Shown: positions 18,316 through 28,763 of the stretch, in pieces
Layout: every line of letters starts with the position of its first letter
How positions within the stretch are numbered: the first letter of the stretch is position 1
DNA from: Domibacillus indicus
GTDB taxonomy: Bacteria > Bacillota > Bacilli > Bacillales > Domibacillaceae
Direction: 5' to 3'
NCBI RefSeq assembly: GCF_000970685.1
Contig: NZ_LAJB01000027.1
Coordinates: 1 to 64,000 of the forward strand
DNA length: 64,000 nt
The notes under the pieces: generated by a model
The model's input: only the letters and a program-made list of their open reading frames with translations
What the model was told of the DNA's origin: nothing
Databases searched by the model: none
Translations under genes and position numbers: made by a program

Positions 18316-20686
18316 TAAAAAAACTTTTCAGGATTCATTTAAAAAGCGGCTGGAACAGTCATATAGTGTCAGTTTTCAAGATTCAACCCGGGCCCAGCAA
18401 TTTGTCACGCTCAGCAGTATGGTGCGGGAACATATTAGCAGCGAATGGATTAAGACCAATGAGCGTTACCGTAAAGGCAATAAGCAAGTTTATTACTTAT
18501 CGATTGAATTTTTGCTTGGCCGTCTGCTCGGGCAGAACTTAATCAATCTTGGGATATATGAAACGGTTGAGTCCTGGCTGGAAGACCTGGACATTCCACT
18601 TGAGGAATTGGAAGAAATTGAGCCGGATGCAGCGTTAGGAAATGGCGGCCTTGGCCGCCTGGCCGCCTGCTTTTTAGATTCTCTTGCTTCGTTAAATTTA
18701 CCCGGGCATGGATGCGGCATTCGCTATAAACATGGCTTATTTGAACAAAAGATGATTGATGGCTTTCAAATGGAATTGCCGGAAAATTGGCTTCGCTATG
18801 GATATGTCTGGGAAGTGCGAAAAACCGATTTATCGGTAGATGTTCCGTTCTGGGGCAGTGTAGATGTGATTGAACGTGAAGATGGCGTGAAATTTCATCA
18901 TGTGGATGCCCAGTATGTACGGGCAGTTCCCCATGATATGCCTGTGGTTGGCTATGGCGGTGAAACCATTAATACGCTGCGCTTATGGAGTGCAGAAATG
19001 TCGACCATGACACCGATGCACGATGTGCTGAGGTATAAGCGGGAAACAGAAGCGATTTCTGAGTTTTTGTATCCCGATGATTCCAATGATGAAGGCAAAA
19101 TTTTGCGCTTAAAACAGCAGTACTTCCTTGTTTCAGCCAGTATTCGTTCGATTTTACGCCGTTTTCTAAGCAATGGCGGTGAGCTGAAGGAGCTGCATGA
19201 ACATGTAGCGATTCATATTAATGATACGCATCCGGTTCTGGCTATTCCCGAATTAATGCGCCTGCTGCTGGATGAATATCAGCTTTCATGGGAAGAAGCA
19301 TGGCACATTACGGAAAGAACCTTTGCTTATACAAACCATACTACACTTTCAGAAGCTCTGGAACGCTGGCCAATTCGTATTTTTCAGCCGCTTCTGCCGC
19401 GAATTTTCATGATTGTGGAAGAGATTAATGAGCGCTTCTGCAAAAGTTTATGGGACAAGTACCCGGGAGAATGGGACCGGATTGAAAAGATGGCTATCGT
19501 TGCTTATGGAGAAGTGCGGATGGCCCACCTGGCGATTGCGGGAAGCCACAGTGTCAACGGAGTTGCCTGGCTGCACACCGAAATTTTGAAAAATCGTGAA
19601 ATGAACGATTTTTACCAGTTTCAGCCTCAAAAGTTTAATAATAAAACAAATGGGATTACCCATCGGCGCTGGCTGTTAAAAGCAAATCCGCAGCTGACGT
19701 CGCTCTTGACAGACACCATTGGCGATGGATTTCAAAAAGACGCATCTGAACTTTCGAAACTTGCTCCTTATGCAAACGATTCCGCTTTCCTGGAAAAATT
19801 ATGGGACGTTAAAACAAAGAGAAAAGAAATTTTGGCCAGACGCATCTTTGAGCAGAATGGCATCAAAGTTGATCCTGTCTCGATCTTTGACGTACAGGTA
19901 AAACGGCTTCATGCATATAAGCGCCAGCTGTTAAATGTGCTTCATATTCTGGCTCTTTATAATAGAGTAAAAGAGGATTCTTCCTTTCAAATGGCGCCTC
20001 GAACGTTTATTTTCGGTGCAAAGGCATCACCCGGTTATTTTTACGCAAAGAGAATCATTAAGCTCATCCATTCCGTCGCAGATCTTGTCAATAATGACCC
20101 GGCGACAAAAGGGCTTATTACCGTAGTTTTTATGGAAAATTACCGTGTTTCGCTTGCGGAGGATATTATCCCGGCAGCAGACATCAGTGAACAAATTTCT
20201 ACGGCGAGCAAGGAAGCGTCAGGTACAGGCAATATGAAATTTATGATGAATGGCGCTATTACGATCGGAACGCTTGACGGTGCCAACGTGGAAATTTTAG
20301 AACAGACAGGCCCCGATAATATTTTTATTTTCGGATTAAAAGCAGAAGAAGTCATGGAGTATGACAAAAAAGGCGGCTACCGTTCCATGGATTACTATCA
20401 CCATGATCCGCTTATCCGCAAGACTCTTGATCAGCTGGTTGATGGAACGCTGGACGACAAGGGATTATTCGGGATTATTTATGACTCGCTGTTAGGGGAA
20501 AATGACCAGTATTTTGTATTAAAGGATTTTGAGTCGTATCGGAACGCGCAGGAGGAAGCCGGACGCATTTATACGGAGGAGCCTGAACGCTGGCGAAAAA
20601 TGATGGTTCATAATATTAGCGGCTCCGGTATTTTTTCAAGTGACCGGACCATTAAAGAATATGCAAAAGACATTTGGAATATTTAA
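18305..20686 (+). CDS. glgP: Glycogen phosphorylase
   Basis: A 793-residue GT35 alpha-glucan phosphorylase that releases glucose 1-phosphate from glycogen ends. The PLP lysine is in [15 protein letters not shown] (about residue 645). Other signatures are [14 protein letters not shown] and [17 protein letters not shown]. The ATG at 18305 lies within the end of glgA (11-bp overlap) with AGGAGGG in front. It is last in the operon. The pullulanase amyX, some 33 kb downstream in this window, would remove the branches that stop this enzyme. Confidence 0.95.
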   Translation: MFSDKKTFQDSFKKRLEQSYSVSFQDSTRAQQFVTLSSMVREHISSEWIKTNERYRKGNKQVYYLSIEFLLGRLLGQNLINLGIYETVESWLEDLDIPLEELEEIEPDAALGNGGLGRLAACFLDSLASLNLPGHGCGIRYKHGLFEQKMIDGFQMELPENWLRYGYVWEVRKTDLSVDVPFWGSVDVIEREDGVKFHHVDAQYVRAVPHDMPVVGYGGETINTLRLWSAEMSTMTPMHDVLRYKRETEAISEFLYPDDSNDEGKILRLKQQYFLVSASIRSILRRFLSNGGELKELHEHVAIHINDTHPVLAIPELMRLLLDEYQLSWEEAWHITERTFAYTNHTTLSEALERWPIRIFQPLLPRIFMIVEEINERFCKSLWDKYPGEWDRIEKMAIVAYGEVRMAHLAIAGSHSVNGVAWLHTEILKNREMNDFYQFQPQKFNNKTNGITHRRWLLKANPQLTSLLTDTIGDGFQKDASELSKLAPYANDSAFLEKLWDVKTKRKEILARRIFEQNGIKVDPVSIFDVQVKRLHAYKRQLLNVLHILALYNRVKEDSSFQMAPRTFIFGAKASPGYFYAKRIIKLIHSVADLVNNDPATKGLITVVFMENYRVSLAEDIIPAADISEQISTASKEASGTGNMKFMMNGAITIGTLDGANVEILEQTGPDNIFIFGLKAEEVMEYDKKGGYRSMDYYHHDPLIRKTLDQLVDGTLDDKGLFGIIYDSLLGENDQYFVLKDFESYRNAQEEAGRIYTEEPERWRKMMVHNISGSGIFSSDRTIKEYAKDIWNI

Positions 20687-20756
20687 TTGGAATAAAGCGT
20701 GTTTCGCTTATCGGCGCAAGTCTAAAACAAACGCTCATAAAAGAATTATATTTTTT

Positions 20757-20791
20757 AAAAATCCAGCGGACGGTTTACGTCGCTGGATTTT
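20757..20791. terminator. Bidirectional terminator between glgP and yteA
   Basis: AAAATCCAGCG at 20757-20768 pairs with CGCTGGATTTT at 20781-20791, with T-runs on both strands. It overlaps the end of yteA. Confidence 0.82.
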
Positions 20792-21299
20792 CTTCGTCTT
20801 CATCTTCATCTTTGTATAAGTTATCATAGCTTTCCTTGTCTTCGTTAAAATCAGCCGGTGTTTCCGATGTTCCATAATTGGCAGCATCACTAAAGCTGTT
20901 AATGCCGTCGTCTGGATGGGGAATGCGCTCTTCCGGAACACGGCCGGTTTCAAGTGTTTGTTCAGGAGAATATTCCACGGAATAAAGAGCAGTCGGGACT
21001 GCTTGCAGCCGTTCAAAAGGAATTTCTTTTCCGCTTTCTTTGCAAATACCGTATGTGCCTTCTTCTATCGCAGCAAGCGCTGCATCGATTTTCTCAAGCT
21101 CGTCTTCGAGATGATCGTCAATAGCCATATCCCGTTCCCGAACGTATAACTCGGTGCCGGTGTCAGCCGGGTGATTATCGTAAGAAGATAGTTCACCAAC
21201 AAACTGGTTATCGTCATCATGCTCCAGCCGATTCATATACTGTTGTTTCTGGCTGAGCAATTCTTCTTTTAATTCACTTATTTGTTTCTTTGTCAGCAT
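20775..21299 (-). CDS. yteA: YteA-family DksA/TraR-like protein
   Basis: A 174-residue soluble, very acidic protein. The N-terminal half is helical (LTKKQISELKEELLSQK). The central segment HPADTGTELYVRERDMAI and the following GTYGICKESGKEIPFERLQA correspond to the DksA/TraR coiled coil and zinc-ribbon region. Only one of the four zinc-ligand cysteines remains; the same is true of B. subtilis YteA, so this looks like a family trait. The C terminus is a run of Asp and Glu. Its length is shorter than the roughly 239 residues of B. subtilis YteA. It is annotated as sporulation-related in Bacillus; the exact function is unknown. Confidence 0.85.
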   Translation of the reverse strand: MLTKKQISELKEELLSQKQQYMNRLEHDDDNQFVGELSSYDNHPADTGTELYVRERDMAIDDHLEDELEKIDAALAAIEEGTYGICKESGKEIPFERLQAVPTALYSVEYSPEQTLETGRVPEERIPHPDDGINSFSDAANYGTSETPADFNEDKESYDNLYKDEDEDEENPAT

Positions 21300-21347
21300 G
21301 AATGCCTCATCCTTTCGTCTATCTTCTATTTCTATAGCCGTTTTAGC

Positions 21348-21378
21348 GTAAAAAAAAACCCGATTGTAAAATCGGGTT
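21348..21378 (-). terminator. Terminator after menA
   Basis: Read on the minus strand, AACCCGATT and AATCGGGTT form a 9-bp stem, followed by a run of T. It overlaps the menA stop codon and lies just before yteA. Confidence 0.87.
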
Positions 21379-22288
21379 AAAAAAGATAGCTGATGCATAG
21401 GCCAACGGCTAACAAAAAGCCATAAACGGTATTTGTCTGGGCAGTTGCTTTCATGGCAGGCATCATTTCAGCCGGGCTCGATTTGCCTTTAAAGCCACTT
21501 ACCGCTTTGAGCGCTTTTGGAATGCTTAAATAAGCGAGAAATAGCCAGATGGACCCTAAATCAGTAAAAAGCAAAACGGCAACCCATACAAATGAAATGA
21601 AAAATGCGGCAGCCAGGACCGACACGGAACGCTTATGGCCGATTAAAATGGCAACTGTTTTCCGCCCGGCTTCTTTATCGCCGACACGGTCACGAATATT
21701 GTTTGCTAAATTAATGCTTCCTACAAGTAAAATAATAGGAATTGAGAACAATACAGCTGTTTTAGAAAGAAAACCAGCTTGAATAAAAAAGGAAATATAA
21801 ATAATAATGCCGCCCATAAAGAAACCCGATGCTGCTTCACCAAAAGGAGTATAAGCAATAGGGAGCGGCCCGCCTGTGTACAAATAGCCGACAGCCATGC
21901 AAACAACGCCAACCAAGCCAATCCACCAGGAAGAAGCGGTACATATATAAATGCCAAGCAAAAGGGCGATACCAAAAAAAGTAAAAGCCATATTAAGTAC
22001 GGTTTTCGGCTTTACACCATTTCGCACAATGGCACCGCCAATCCCGATTGATTTTTCGGTATCAAGGCCGCGTTTAAAGTCAAAATATTCATTAAACATG
22101 TTTGTTGCCGCCTGAATGAGCAGCGAGGCAATCATCATGGCCAAAAACAACGAAACACGCAAATCTGTATAAGCGAGCGCTAGCACGGTTCCAAGAAAAA
22201 CCGGAACGAAAGCGGCGGTTAAAGTATGAGGACGCATCAGCTGCCACCATATTTGAAAACCCGTATCCGCTGCAGGGGTTTGATTCAT
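21377..22288 (-). CDS. menA: 1,4-dihydroxy-2-naphthoate polyprenyltransferase
   Basis: A 303-residue UbiA-family membrane prenyltransferase with about eight to nine membrane segments. The two aspartate-rich sites are NMFNEYFDFKRGLDT (about 72-86) and NIRDRVGDKEAGRKT (about 200-214). It attaches the polyprenyl tail to DHNA in menaquinone synthesis at the membrane. The ATG at 22288 has GGGAGAG before it; a longer start (ATGATGG) has no ribosome binding site. It is transcribed away from menF, and the 282 bp between them hold both promoters. Confidence 0.93.
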   Translation of the reverse strand: MNQTPAADTGFQIWWQLMRPHTLTAAFVPVFLGTVLALAYTDLRVSLFLAMMIASLLIQAATNMFNEYFDFKRGLDTEKSIGIGGAIVRNGVKPKTVLNMAFTFFGIALLLGIYICTASSWWIGLVGVVCMAVGYLYTGGPLPIAYTPFGEAASGFFMGGIIIYISFFIQAGFLSKTAVLFSIPIILLVGSINLANNIRDRVGDKEAGRKTVAILIGHKRSVSVLAAAFFISFVWVAVLLFTDLGSIWLFLAYLSIPKALKAVSGFKGKSSPAEMMPAMKATAQTNTVYGFLLAVGLCISYLF

Positions 22289-22420
22289 CAGTCTTCTCTC
22301 CCAATCCATCATTGTGAATAATTAAACAAAAGTTCTTTATCAAGTGTAGAAAACGGAAACAGAAGTGTCAATCATTTTTCAAAATTCCCTGGAGGAGAAT
22401 ATTTTCGGAAAAATCGAACA

Positions 22421-22570
22421 TTGTCTTTCAGAAATGAAAATGTGATATAAGTGGTATATAATAAGGAGTAAAGATTAAAAGCGCGGCGCAGCCGTAACGT
22501 CTTAGAGCCCCGTGAAAAAAGAGGCTAAAGAAGTTTGGCCGTATGTGGTCGGCACAATGGAGGGATTTCA
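22421..22570 (+). promoter_or_regulatory. menF promoter region and leader with hairpins
   Basis: A perfect TATAAT stands at 22457-22462 with only a weak -35 (TGAAAA), and an alternative TTGTCT stands at 22421-22426. A leader of about 100 nt follows. It can fold into a TTAG/CTAA hairpin (about 22502-22527) and a GCCG/CGGC hairpin (about 22538-22553) before the ribosome binding site GGAGGG. No T-run terminator is seen in it. Confidence 0.35.
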
Positions 22571-23965
22571 TTGGCTATGATAAAAGGGCATCCTCTTAAA
22601 GGAGCCTTTGTTGAATTTATAAATGATTTAAACGGTTCGACCCTGTTCAGCTATGTAGAAAAAGTTGAAAAAGGCGATCCGCTCCGTTTTTATGAAAACG
22701 GAAAAGAGTGGTACCAGGGAGAACGGTTTTATTTTAAAGACCGCGATGGAGAGCGTGTGATTGCTGGTTTAGGAAGCGTCCAGACTATTCAAAGCGGGAA
22801 TTCCAGCCGTTTTAAAGATGTAGAAGCGCAGTGGGATGCTCTTATGGCCCGCTCATCTATACACAATCCCTACAATATTTATGGAACAGGCCCGGTTGCA
22901 TTCGGAGGTTTTTCTTTTGATCCGCTGCGAAGCCAGGGAGAAGAATGGTCCCGGTTCGCACCTTCTTTTTTTTATGTGCCGGAGCTTATGATGACAGCAT
23001 ATGGCGATGAAACATATGTCACCGTAAACCTGGTTTGTGAAGACGTAGATTCGAAATTTTTATTTGACCGAATTGAAGAGCGAAAGCAGATGATTTTATC
23101 CGGCCGAAAACGGCTGTCAGAAAAAGAAGCAGTGCTGATGGAGCTTCGTGCGGGCAATACAGAGGGATGGAAGAAGTCGGTTCAGTCTGCAGTGGATACA
23201 ATTAAGAAAGATGCCGAACTGAAGAAAGTCGTGCTTGCCCGGAAAGTAGCCGCTGCTTTTGATGGAACCATTTCACCTGACCGTGTTCTTCGGCGCCTGG
23301 ATGAGGGGCAGCCGGACAGTTTTATTTTTTCGATCGAAGCCATGGACAGCTGCTTTTTAGGTGCTTCTCCTGAACGGCTGGTGAAAAAAAGGGCACAGAC
23401 CGTATTAACAACATGCCTGGCCGGTTCAACAGCCCGCGGCGTGACAGCGTCAGAAGACGCGAAGCTGGCTGAAGCGCTGCTGAATGATGATAAAAACCGA
23501 ATTGAACATGATTATGTTGTACAGATGATTCGTGAGGAAATGCAGTCGATGTGCCGCCGTGTAAGTGTGCCGGATGCACCCGCTGTAATGAAAATAAGAG
23601 ATATCCAGCATTTATATACACCGGTTGTGGGCGAAGCGAACGAAGAAGACTCCATCTTGAGATTTGTGGAAACACTTCATCCGACTCCTGCTTTAGGCGG
23701 GCTGCCCGGGGAGAAAGCACTCAAGGTTATCCGCGATTTGGAAGAGATGGATCGTGGTTTTTATGCGGCACCGGTCGGCTGGATGGACTATCGGAAAAAC
23801 GGTGAATTTGCCGTAGCCATTCGTTCAGGGCTGATTGTTCAAAATGAAGCCTTTTTGTATGCGGGCTGCGGTGTTGTAGCAGACTCAAATCCCGAAAAAG
23901 AACTGGAAGAAACAAATATGAAGCTGCGGCCGATGCTGCGGGCGATCGGAGGCGGCAATGAGTAA
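22571..23965 (+). CDS. menF: Isochorismate synthase
   Basis: A chorismate-utilising enzyme of 464 residues that converts chorismate to isochorismate, the first step toward menaquinone. The C-terminal catalytic domain shows KKVVLARKV (about 218-226), SIEAMDSCFLGASPERLVKK, CLAGSTARG, LHPTPALGGLPGEKA and GFYAAPVGWMD. The start chosen is TTG at 22571, because GGAGGG lies 6 bp before it; the ATG two codons later is too far from that site. It overlaps menD by 8 bp and heads the operon menF-D-H-B-E-C. Confidence 0.92.
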   Translation: MAMIKGHPLKGAFVEFINDLNGSTLFSYVEKVEKGDPLRFYENGKEWYQGERFYFKDRDGERVIAGLGSVQTIQSGNSSRFKDVEAQWDALMARSSIHNPYNIYGTGPVAFGGFSFDPLRSQGEEWSRFAPSFFYVPELMMTAYGDETYVTVNLVCEDVDSKFLFDRIEERKQMILSGRKRLSEKEAVLMELRAGNTEGWKKSVQSAVDTIKKDAELKKVVLARKVAAAFDGTISPDRVLRRLDEGQPDSFIFSIEAMDSCFLGASPERLVKKRAQTVLTTCLAGSTARGVTASEDAKLAEALLNDDKNRIEHDYVVQMIREEMQSMCRRVSVPDAPAVMKIRDIQHLYTPVVGEANEEDSILRFVETLHPTPALGGLPGEKALKVIRDLEEMDRGFYAAPVGWMDYRKNGEFAVAIRSGLIVQNEAFLYAGCGVVADSNPEKELEETNMKLRPMLRAIGGGNE

Positions 23966-25664
23966 TCATCAGGAAAACATGACGTACTATAATGCGCATT
24001 TTATTGACAGCCTTGTCCGCTCGGGAGTTAAACAGGCTGTGATCAGCCCGGGCTCTCGTTCAACACCGATGGCTTTGTTAATGGAAGAGCATCCGCGGCT
24101 GCAAACATTTATTCAAGTTGATGAGAGATCAGCCGGCTTTTTCGCGCTTGGCCTGGCAAAAGCTGCTCAAAACCCGGTAGCTCTTTTATGTACCTCGGGA
24201 ACAGCAGCAGCGAACTATATGCCTGCTGTGGCCGAAGCAAAAATTTCGCGGGTTCCCCTTATTGTGTTGACGGCGGATCGTCCGCCGGAGCTGCGTGATG
24301 TCGGAGCGCCGCAAACGATTGACCAGCTTCATTTGTATGGCCATACAGCAAAATGGTTTGCAGAAATGGCCCTTCCGGAAGCCCAAAAAACCGTTTTGCA
24401 GTATGCCCGTACTCAGGGAGCCCGTGCTGTATTTGAATCGCTTGCGGCTCCGGCCGGTCCGGTTCATTTAAACTTTCCATACCGGGAACCGCTTCTGCCG
24501 GATTATAACGGCATCTATGAACGAATCTCCATTCCGGCTCCTGTCCGGCTTATATCTGGGAGAAAAATGCCGGACCCTGTTGTGATGGATGACATTGCCG
24601 GAACCATTAGCGTTGAAAAGGGGCTGATTGTAGCAGGAGAAATAACAAAACCGGAAGTGGCTGGCGCCATTGTGTCACTTTCTGAAAAAACGGGCTGGCC
24701 TATTGCAGCGGACCCGCTTTCTCAAATACGTGCCTATCAAAAAGCGATTGACAGCTATGATGCTTTTTTGCGGGATGACGATGTAAAAGATGCCCTGAAG
24801 CCGGAAGTGATCATCCGGTTTGGCGCCCTGCCTGTATCAAAAGCCCTTACGATGTTTATGAAGCGCCATAATGATATACCGCATATCATTATTGATGCAG
24901 AAGGAGGCTGGCGGGATCCATCACACGTTGCCACCCATATCGTCACAGTGGATGAATCGGCTTTTTGCAGTGAAATGACAGCCCGCCTGGAGCGAAAGAA
25001 AGAAAGCGGCTGGCATCAAATGTGGCAGGATGTAAATGCGGCGGCTCGTTTTGAAATGAAAAAAGCAGAAGGAACAGATGAAGGTGCCTTGTTCCGCCGC
25101 TTTTTACAGGGATTGCCAAAAAATGCTTCCGTTTTTGCAGGCAACAGTATGCCGATTCGGGATCTTGATTCCTTTTTATTCTCAGGGGAGCAAACGATCC
25201 GCCTGCACGGGAACCGGGGCGCAAATGGAATTGACGGCCTTGTCTCCACTGCACTTGGCATTGCGGCGAACGGAGAAAACGTTTTTGCCGTAATGGGCGA
25301 TTTATCGTTTTTTCATGATGTGAACGGGCTCCTGGCAGCAAAAATGAACGGTTTATCGATGACCATTCTTGTTATGAATAACAATGGCGGCGGTATTTTT
25401 TCTTATTTGCCGCAGGCAGGTGAGCAAAAGCATTTTGAACGGCTGTTTGGCACGCCGTCCGGCTTAAAGTTTGATCATGCAGCAGCGTTATACGGCTGCC
25501 ATTATGTCCGGGTTACAAGCGGAAGCCAGCTGGAAAAAGAACTGGCGGAGCAGCGGGAGGGTGTGACGATTTTAGAAGCTTTCACTGACCGGGCGGAGAA
25601 CACGGCTGTTCACCGTAAATTATGGGAAAATGCCATAGAAGCGGCGAAAGAAGTGATTCAATGA
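23958..25664 (+). CDS. menD: SEPHCHC synthase MenD (thiamine diphosphate enzyme)
   Basis: A 568-residue thiamine diphosphate enzyme that joins isochorismate and 2-oxoglutarate to give SEPHCHC. The N-terminal domain has ISPGSRSTPMAL and the catalytic Glu in QVDERSAGFFALGLAK. The C-terminal domain has the ThDP motif from GDLSFFHD to NNNGGGIFS (about 433-475). The order of domains and the length match the family. It overlaps menF and is followed by menH with an ATGA overlap. Confidence 0.95.
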   Translation: MSNHQENMTYYNAHFIDSLVRSGVKQAVISPGSRSTPMALLMEEHPRLQTFIQVDERSAGFFALGLAKAAQNPVALLCTSGTAAANYMPAVAEAKISRVPLIVLTADRPPELRDVGAPQTIDQLHLYGHTAKWFAEMALPEAQKTVLQYARTQGARAVFESLAAPAGPVHLNFPYREPLLPDYNGIYERISIPAPVRLISGRKMPDPVVMDDIAGTISVEKGLIVAGEITKPEVAGAIVSLSEKTGWPIAADPLSQIRAYQKAIDSYDAFLRDDDVKDALKPEVIIRFGALPVSKALTMFMKRHNDIPHIIIDAEGGWRDPSHVATHIVTVDESAFCSEMTARLERKKESGWHQMWQDVNAAARFEMKKAEGTDEGALFRRFLQGLPKNASVFAGNSMPIRDLDSFLFSGEQTIRLHGNRGANGIDGLVSTALGIAANGENVFAVMGDLSFFHDVNGLLAAKMNGLSMTILVMNNNGGGIFSYLPQAGEQKHFERLFGTPSGLKFDHAAALYGCHYVRVTSGSQLEKELAEQREGVTILEAFTDRAENTAVHRKLWENAIEAAKEVIQ

Positions 25665-26455
25665 CATTTTTTTTTCGTTTAAAAGGAGAAGGGGAGCCGG
25701 TGCTTTTATTGCATGGGTTCACTGGAAGCTCCCGGACATGGAAAGGGATGGAAAAGCTTTTGCCCTTTCAGCTTGTTATGCCGGACCTCGCCGGCCATGG
25801 ACAAACAGCCCGTCCTTCGTCCAGCCTTGAACAGGAAGCGGCCTGGTTAAAAGAAGAAATGAAGAAAAAAGGCTTTGCTTCCTTTCATGTTGCCGGCTAC
25901 TCAATGGGAGGGCGGCTGGCTCTGGCACTGGCGCTGCTTTTTCCCGAAGCGGTGATTTCTCTTACCCTTGAGAGTGCTTCACCGGGACTTGAAAGCGAGC
26001 CGGAACGCAAGGCAAGAAGAGCCTCCGATGAACAGCTGGCCCAAAAGCTTGAAAGAGAAGGCATTGTTTCATTTGTGGAATTTTGGGGAAATATCCCGAT
26101 GTTTGCTTCCCAGAAAGAGCTGCCACAGCAGGTGCGGGAAACCATTCGTTTAGAGCGTCTGGACCAGTCGGCTGCCGGTCTTGCCTCATCACTTCGCCAC
26201 ATGGGAACAGGACGACAGCTCTCTTACTGGGACCGGCTTTCTGAGCTCAAAATGCCTGTACTGCTTCTTACCGGGACAAAGGATCAAAAGTTTACGGATA
26301 TTGCCCGCCGAATGAGCCAGTCCATTCCTTTATGCGAGTGGAGGCAGTTTAATGAAGCCGGCCATGCAATTCATGTGGAGCAGCGCGAAAAATTTGGTAC
26401 AATAGTAAAGACGTTTTTGTTGAACATAAAAGGAGGGCAACAAAGTGGAAATTAA
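25661..26455 (+). CDS. menH: SHCHC synthase MenH (alpha/beta hydrolase)
   Basis: A 264-residue alpha/beta-hydrolase that eliminates pyruvate from SEPHCHC to form SHCHC. The oxyanion part is [13 protein letters not shown], the nucleophile elbow is [10 protein letters not shown] with Ser at about 93, and the catalytic His is in [11 protein letters not shown] near the C terminus; an Asp is in TGTKDQKF. The ATG overlaps the menD stop (ATGA), and the 3' end overlaps menB by 11 bp. Position inside the men operon supports this name over a general hydrolase. Confidence 0.92.
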   Translation: MTFFFRLKGEGEPVLLLHGFTGSSRTWKGMEKLLPFQLVMPDLAGHGQTARPSSSLEQEAAWLKEEMKKKGFASFHVAGYSMGGRLALALALLFPEAVISLTLESASPGLESEPERKARRASDEQLAQKLEREGIVSFVEFWGNIPMFASQKELPQQVRETIRLERLDQSAAGLASSLRHMGTGRQLSYWDRLSELKMPVLLLTGTKDQKFTDIARRMSQSIPLCEWRQFNEAGHAIHVEQREKFGTIVKTFLLNIKGGQQSGN

Positions 26456-27263
26456 TTGGGTAAAAGAACGTGAATATGAAGACATCAAATATGAAACGTA
26501 TAACGGCATTGCCAAGGTAACGATCAACCGTCCAGAAGTACATAATGCATTTCGTCCAAAAACGGTTATGGAAATGATCGATGCGTTTGCGTATGCTCGT
26601 GACGATTCAAAAATCGGTGTGATTATTTTAGCGGGTGAAGGCGGAAAAGCATTTTGCTCCGGCGGCGACCAAAAAGTGCGCGGTCATGGCGGATATGTGG
26701 GAGACGACCAAATTCCCCGCTTGAATGTACTTGATCTGCAGCGTTTGATCCGCGTAATTCCAAAGCCGGTTATTGCGATGGTAGCGGGCTACGCAATTGG
26801 CGGAGGCCACGTGCTTCACGTTGTCTGTGACTTGACGATCGCGGCAGACAATGCTGTATTTGGACAAACGGGCCCGAAAGTCGGTTCGTTTGATGCAGGA
26901 TACGGTTCCGGCTATCTGGCCCGCATTGTCGGCCACAAGAAAGCACGCGAAATCTGGTTCCTGTGCCGCCAGTACAACGCGCAGGAAGCTCTTGATATGG
27001 GTCTTGTCAACACCGTTGTGCCACTTGAAAAGCTTGAAGAAGAAACCGTACAGTGGGCAGAAGAAATGCTGGAGAAAAGCCCGACTGCACTTCGCTTTAT
27101 TAAAGCAGCGATGAACGCAGACACGGACGGCCTTGCAGGACTTCAACAGTTCGCCGGAGATGCGACACTTCTTTACTATACAACGGATGAAGCGAAGGAA
27201 GGCCGTGACGCATTTAAAGAAAAACGCAGTCCGGACTTCGGCCAGTTCCCAAGATTTCCGTAA
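26445..27263 (+). CDS. menB: 1,4-dihydroxy-2-naphthoyl-CoA synthase
   Basis: A 272-residue crotonase-fold enzyme that closes the naphthoquinol ring of OSB-CoA. Oxyanion-hole and active-site segments are [29 protein letters not shown] and [18 protein letters not shown], the last containing the conserved Asp. The C-terminal [11 protein letters not shown] is typical of MenB. A GTG start at 26445 follows AGGAGGG. A weak terminator hairpin separates it from menE. Confidence 0.96.
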   Translation: MEINWVKEREYEDIKYETYNGIAKVTINRPEVHNAFRPKTVMEMIDAFAYARDDSKIGVIILAGEGGKAFCSGGDQKVRGHGGYVGDDQIPRLNVLDLQRLIRVIPKPVIAMVAGYAIGGGHVLHVVCDLTIAADNAVFGQTGPKVGSFDAGYGSGYLARIVGHKKAREIWFLCRQYNAQEALDMGLVNTVVPLEKLEEETVQWAEEMLEKSPTALRFIKAAMNADTDGLAGLQQFAGDATLLYYTTDEAKEGRDAFKEKRSPDFGQFPRFP

Positions 27264-27271
27264 ATCAAAAG

Positions 27272-27305
27272 AAAAAGAGTGTCCACTTTATGGGCGCTCT
27301 TTTTT
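27272..27305 (+). terminator. Terminator-like hairpin between menB and menE
   Basis: AAAAAGAGTGTCC at 27272-27284 can pair with GGGCGCTCTTTTT at 27292-27304, with two G-T wobbles, and T bases follow. It lies inside the men operon and may lower expression of menE-menC relative to menB. No strong new promoter was seen in the short gap to menE. Confidence 0.65.
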
Positions 27306-27326
27306 CAATAAAAAGGATGAAACTAA

Positions 27327-28763
27327 ATGAACATGCCAAACTGGCTGAAACAGCGTGCTTTTTTAACACCGGAACGGAAGGCGCTTGTTTTTAGTGAGCA
27401 GCAATGGACGTTTTCACAACTGTTTAAAGAAACCTGCCGCATAGCAGGAGGCCTGCATGCAGCCGGCATCAAAAAAGGAGACCGCTGCGGTGTACTGGCA
27501 GCAAACGGGCCGGAAACCGTTTTTGCCCTACATGCACTCCAGCAGATTGGTGCCGTTGCGGTTCTGCTGAACAGCCGGCTTGTGCCGGATGAAATTGCCT
27601 GGCAGCTTCAGGATGCAAAGGCAGTTTACTTGCTTTATGATGAGCCGCACAGGGAAAAAGCGCTGCTTATTTCCAGGGTGCCGTCTCTTTTGATAACAGA
27701 CATAGAGGCAGGTTCAACTCCTGAGGTGCTTGACACGTTTGCTTTAGAAGAAACCTGCTCGATCATGTACACATCCGGTACAACCGGCCGCCCAAAGGGA
27801 GTAGTTCAAACATACGGAAACCACTATGCGAGCGCAACAGCTTCTGCTTTAAACCTTGGTCTCCATTCAGATGATTCCTGGCTGTGTGCGGTACCGCTTT
27901 TTCATATTTCGGGCTACTCTATCTTACTCAAAAGTGTGCTGTACGGAATGGAAGTACATCTCCTGGAAAAATTCGATCCCCTGCTTATCAACCAGCTGCT
28001 GAAAGCGGGAAAAGTCACCATGATTTCTGTTGTGACCGCTATGCTTACTGCTATGCTGAATAAAGAAAAGGGCACATACAGTTCCCGTCTGCGCTGTGTG
28101 CTCCTTGGCGGAGGCCCTGCGCCCTTATCTCTTCTTGAAGAATGCAAGGAGAGAGAAATTCCTGTGTTCCAAACATACGGCATGACCGAAACCGCTTCTC
28201 AAATTGTGACTCTTTCGCCTGAAGATGCTCTTCGAAAGATCGGTTCGGCCGGAAAGCCGTTATTTCCATGTGCCGTTAAAATTGATGGAGAGAGTGAAGG
28301 CGAGATATTGGTCAGCGGTCCAAACGTGACACCGGGCTACTTAAACCGGCCGGATGCCAATCATGATGTTTTTGAAACGGGCTGGTTTCGGACAGGAGAT
28401 ATTGGGCGTCTCGATGAAGAAGGATTTTTGTACGTATTGGACCGCCGTTCCGACTTAATCATTTCCGGCGGAGAAAATATTTATCCTGCGGAAATTGAAT
28501 CCGTTCTCGCGGGGCATCCGGCGGTTGGGGAAGCAGGTGTTACCGGTGTGCCGGATCACAGGTGGGGAAGCGTTCCGGCTGCCTTTTACACAGCAGAGAA
28601 GCCCGTTTCGGAAGAAGAACTCCGGGAATTTTGCCGGCAAAAGCTTGCCCGCTACAAAGTGCCAGCTTACTTTATAAAAGCAGACAGCCTGCCAAGAAAC
28701 GCGTCGAACAAGCTGCTTCGGCGTGAGCTGTCGAAGCGGTGGAGGGAACCGGATGAAAATTAA
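27327..28763 (+). CDS. menE: o-Succinylbenzoate-CoA ligase
   Basis: A 478-residue member of the acyl-CoA synthetase (ANL) superfamily that activates OSB to OSB-CoA. The P-loop is IMYTSGTTGRPKGVVQT (about 146-162), the A5 motif is QTYGMTETASQ, A7 is GWFRTGDIGRLDEEG, A8 is DRRSDLIISGGENIYPAEIE and the catalytic A10 lysine is in LPRNASNKLLRREL. AAGGATG precedes the ATG. It overlaps menC by 11 bp. Confidence 0.94.
   Translation: MNMPNWLKQRAFLTPERKALVFSEQQWTFSQLFKETCRIAGGLHAAGIKKGDRCGVLAANGPETVFALHALQQIGAVAVLLNSRLVPDEIAWQLQDAKAVYLLYDEPHREKALLISRVPSLLITDIEAGSTPEVLDTFALEETCSIMYTSGTTGRPKGVVQTYGNHYASATASALNLGLHSDDSWLCAVPLFHISGYSILLKSVLYGMEVHLLEKFDPLLINQLLKAGKVTMISVVTAMLTAMLNKEKGTYSSRLRCVLLGGGPAPLSLLEECKEREIPVFQTYGMTETASQIVTLSPEDALRKIGSAGKPLFPCAVKIDGESEGEILVSGPNVTPGYLNRPDANHDVFETGWFRTGDIGRLDEEGFLYVLDRRSDLIISGGENIYPAEIESVLAGHPAVGEAGVTGVPDHRWGSVPAAFYTAEKPVSEEELREFCRQKLARYKVPAYFIKADSLPRNASNKLLRRELSKRWREPDEN

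Noticed and set aside
20775-21299. YteA as a mutated DksA with a broken zinc finger
   Set aside because: B. subtilis YteA also keeps only one of the four cysteines, so it is a family property.
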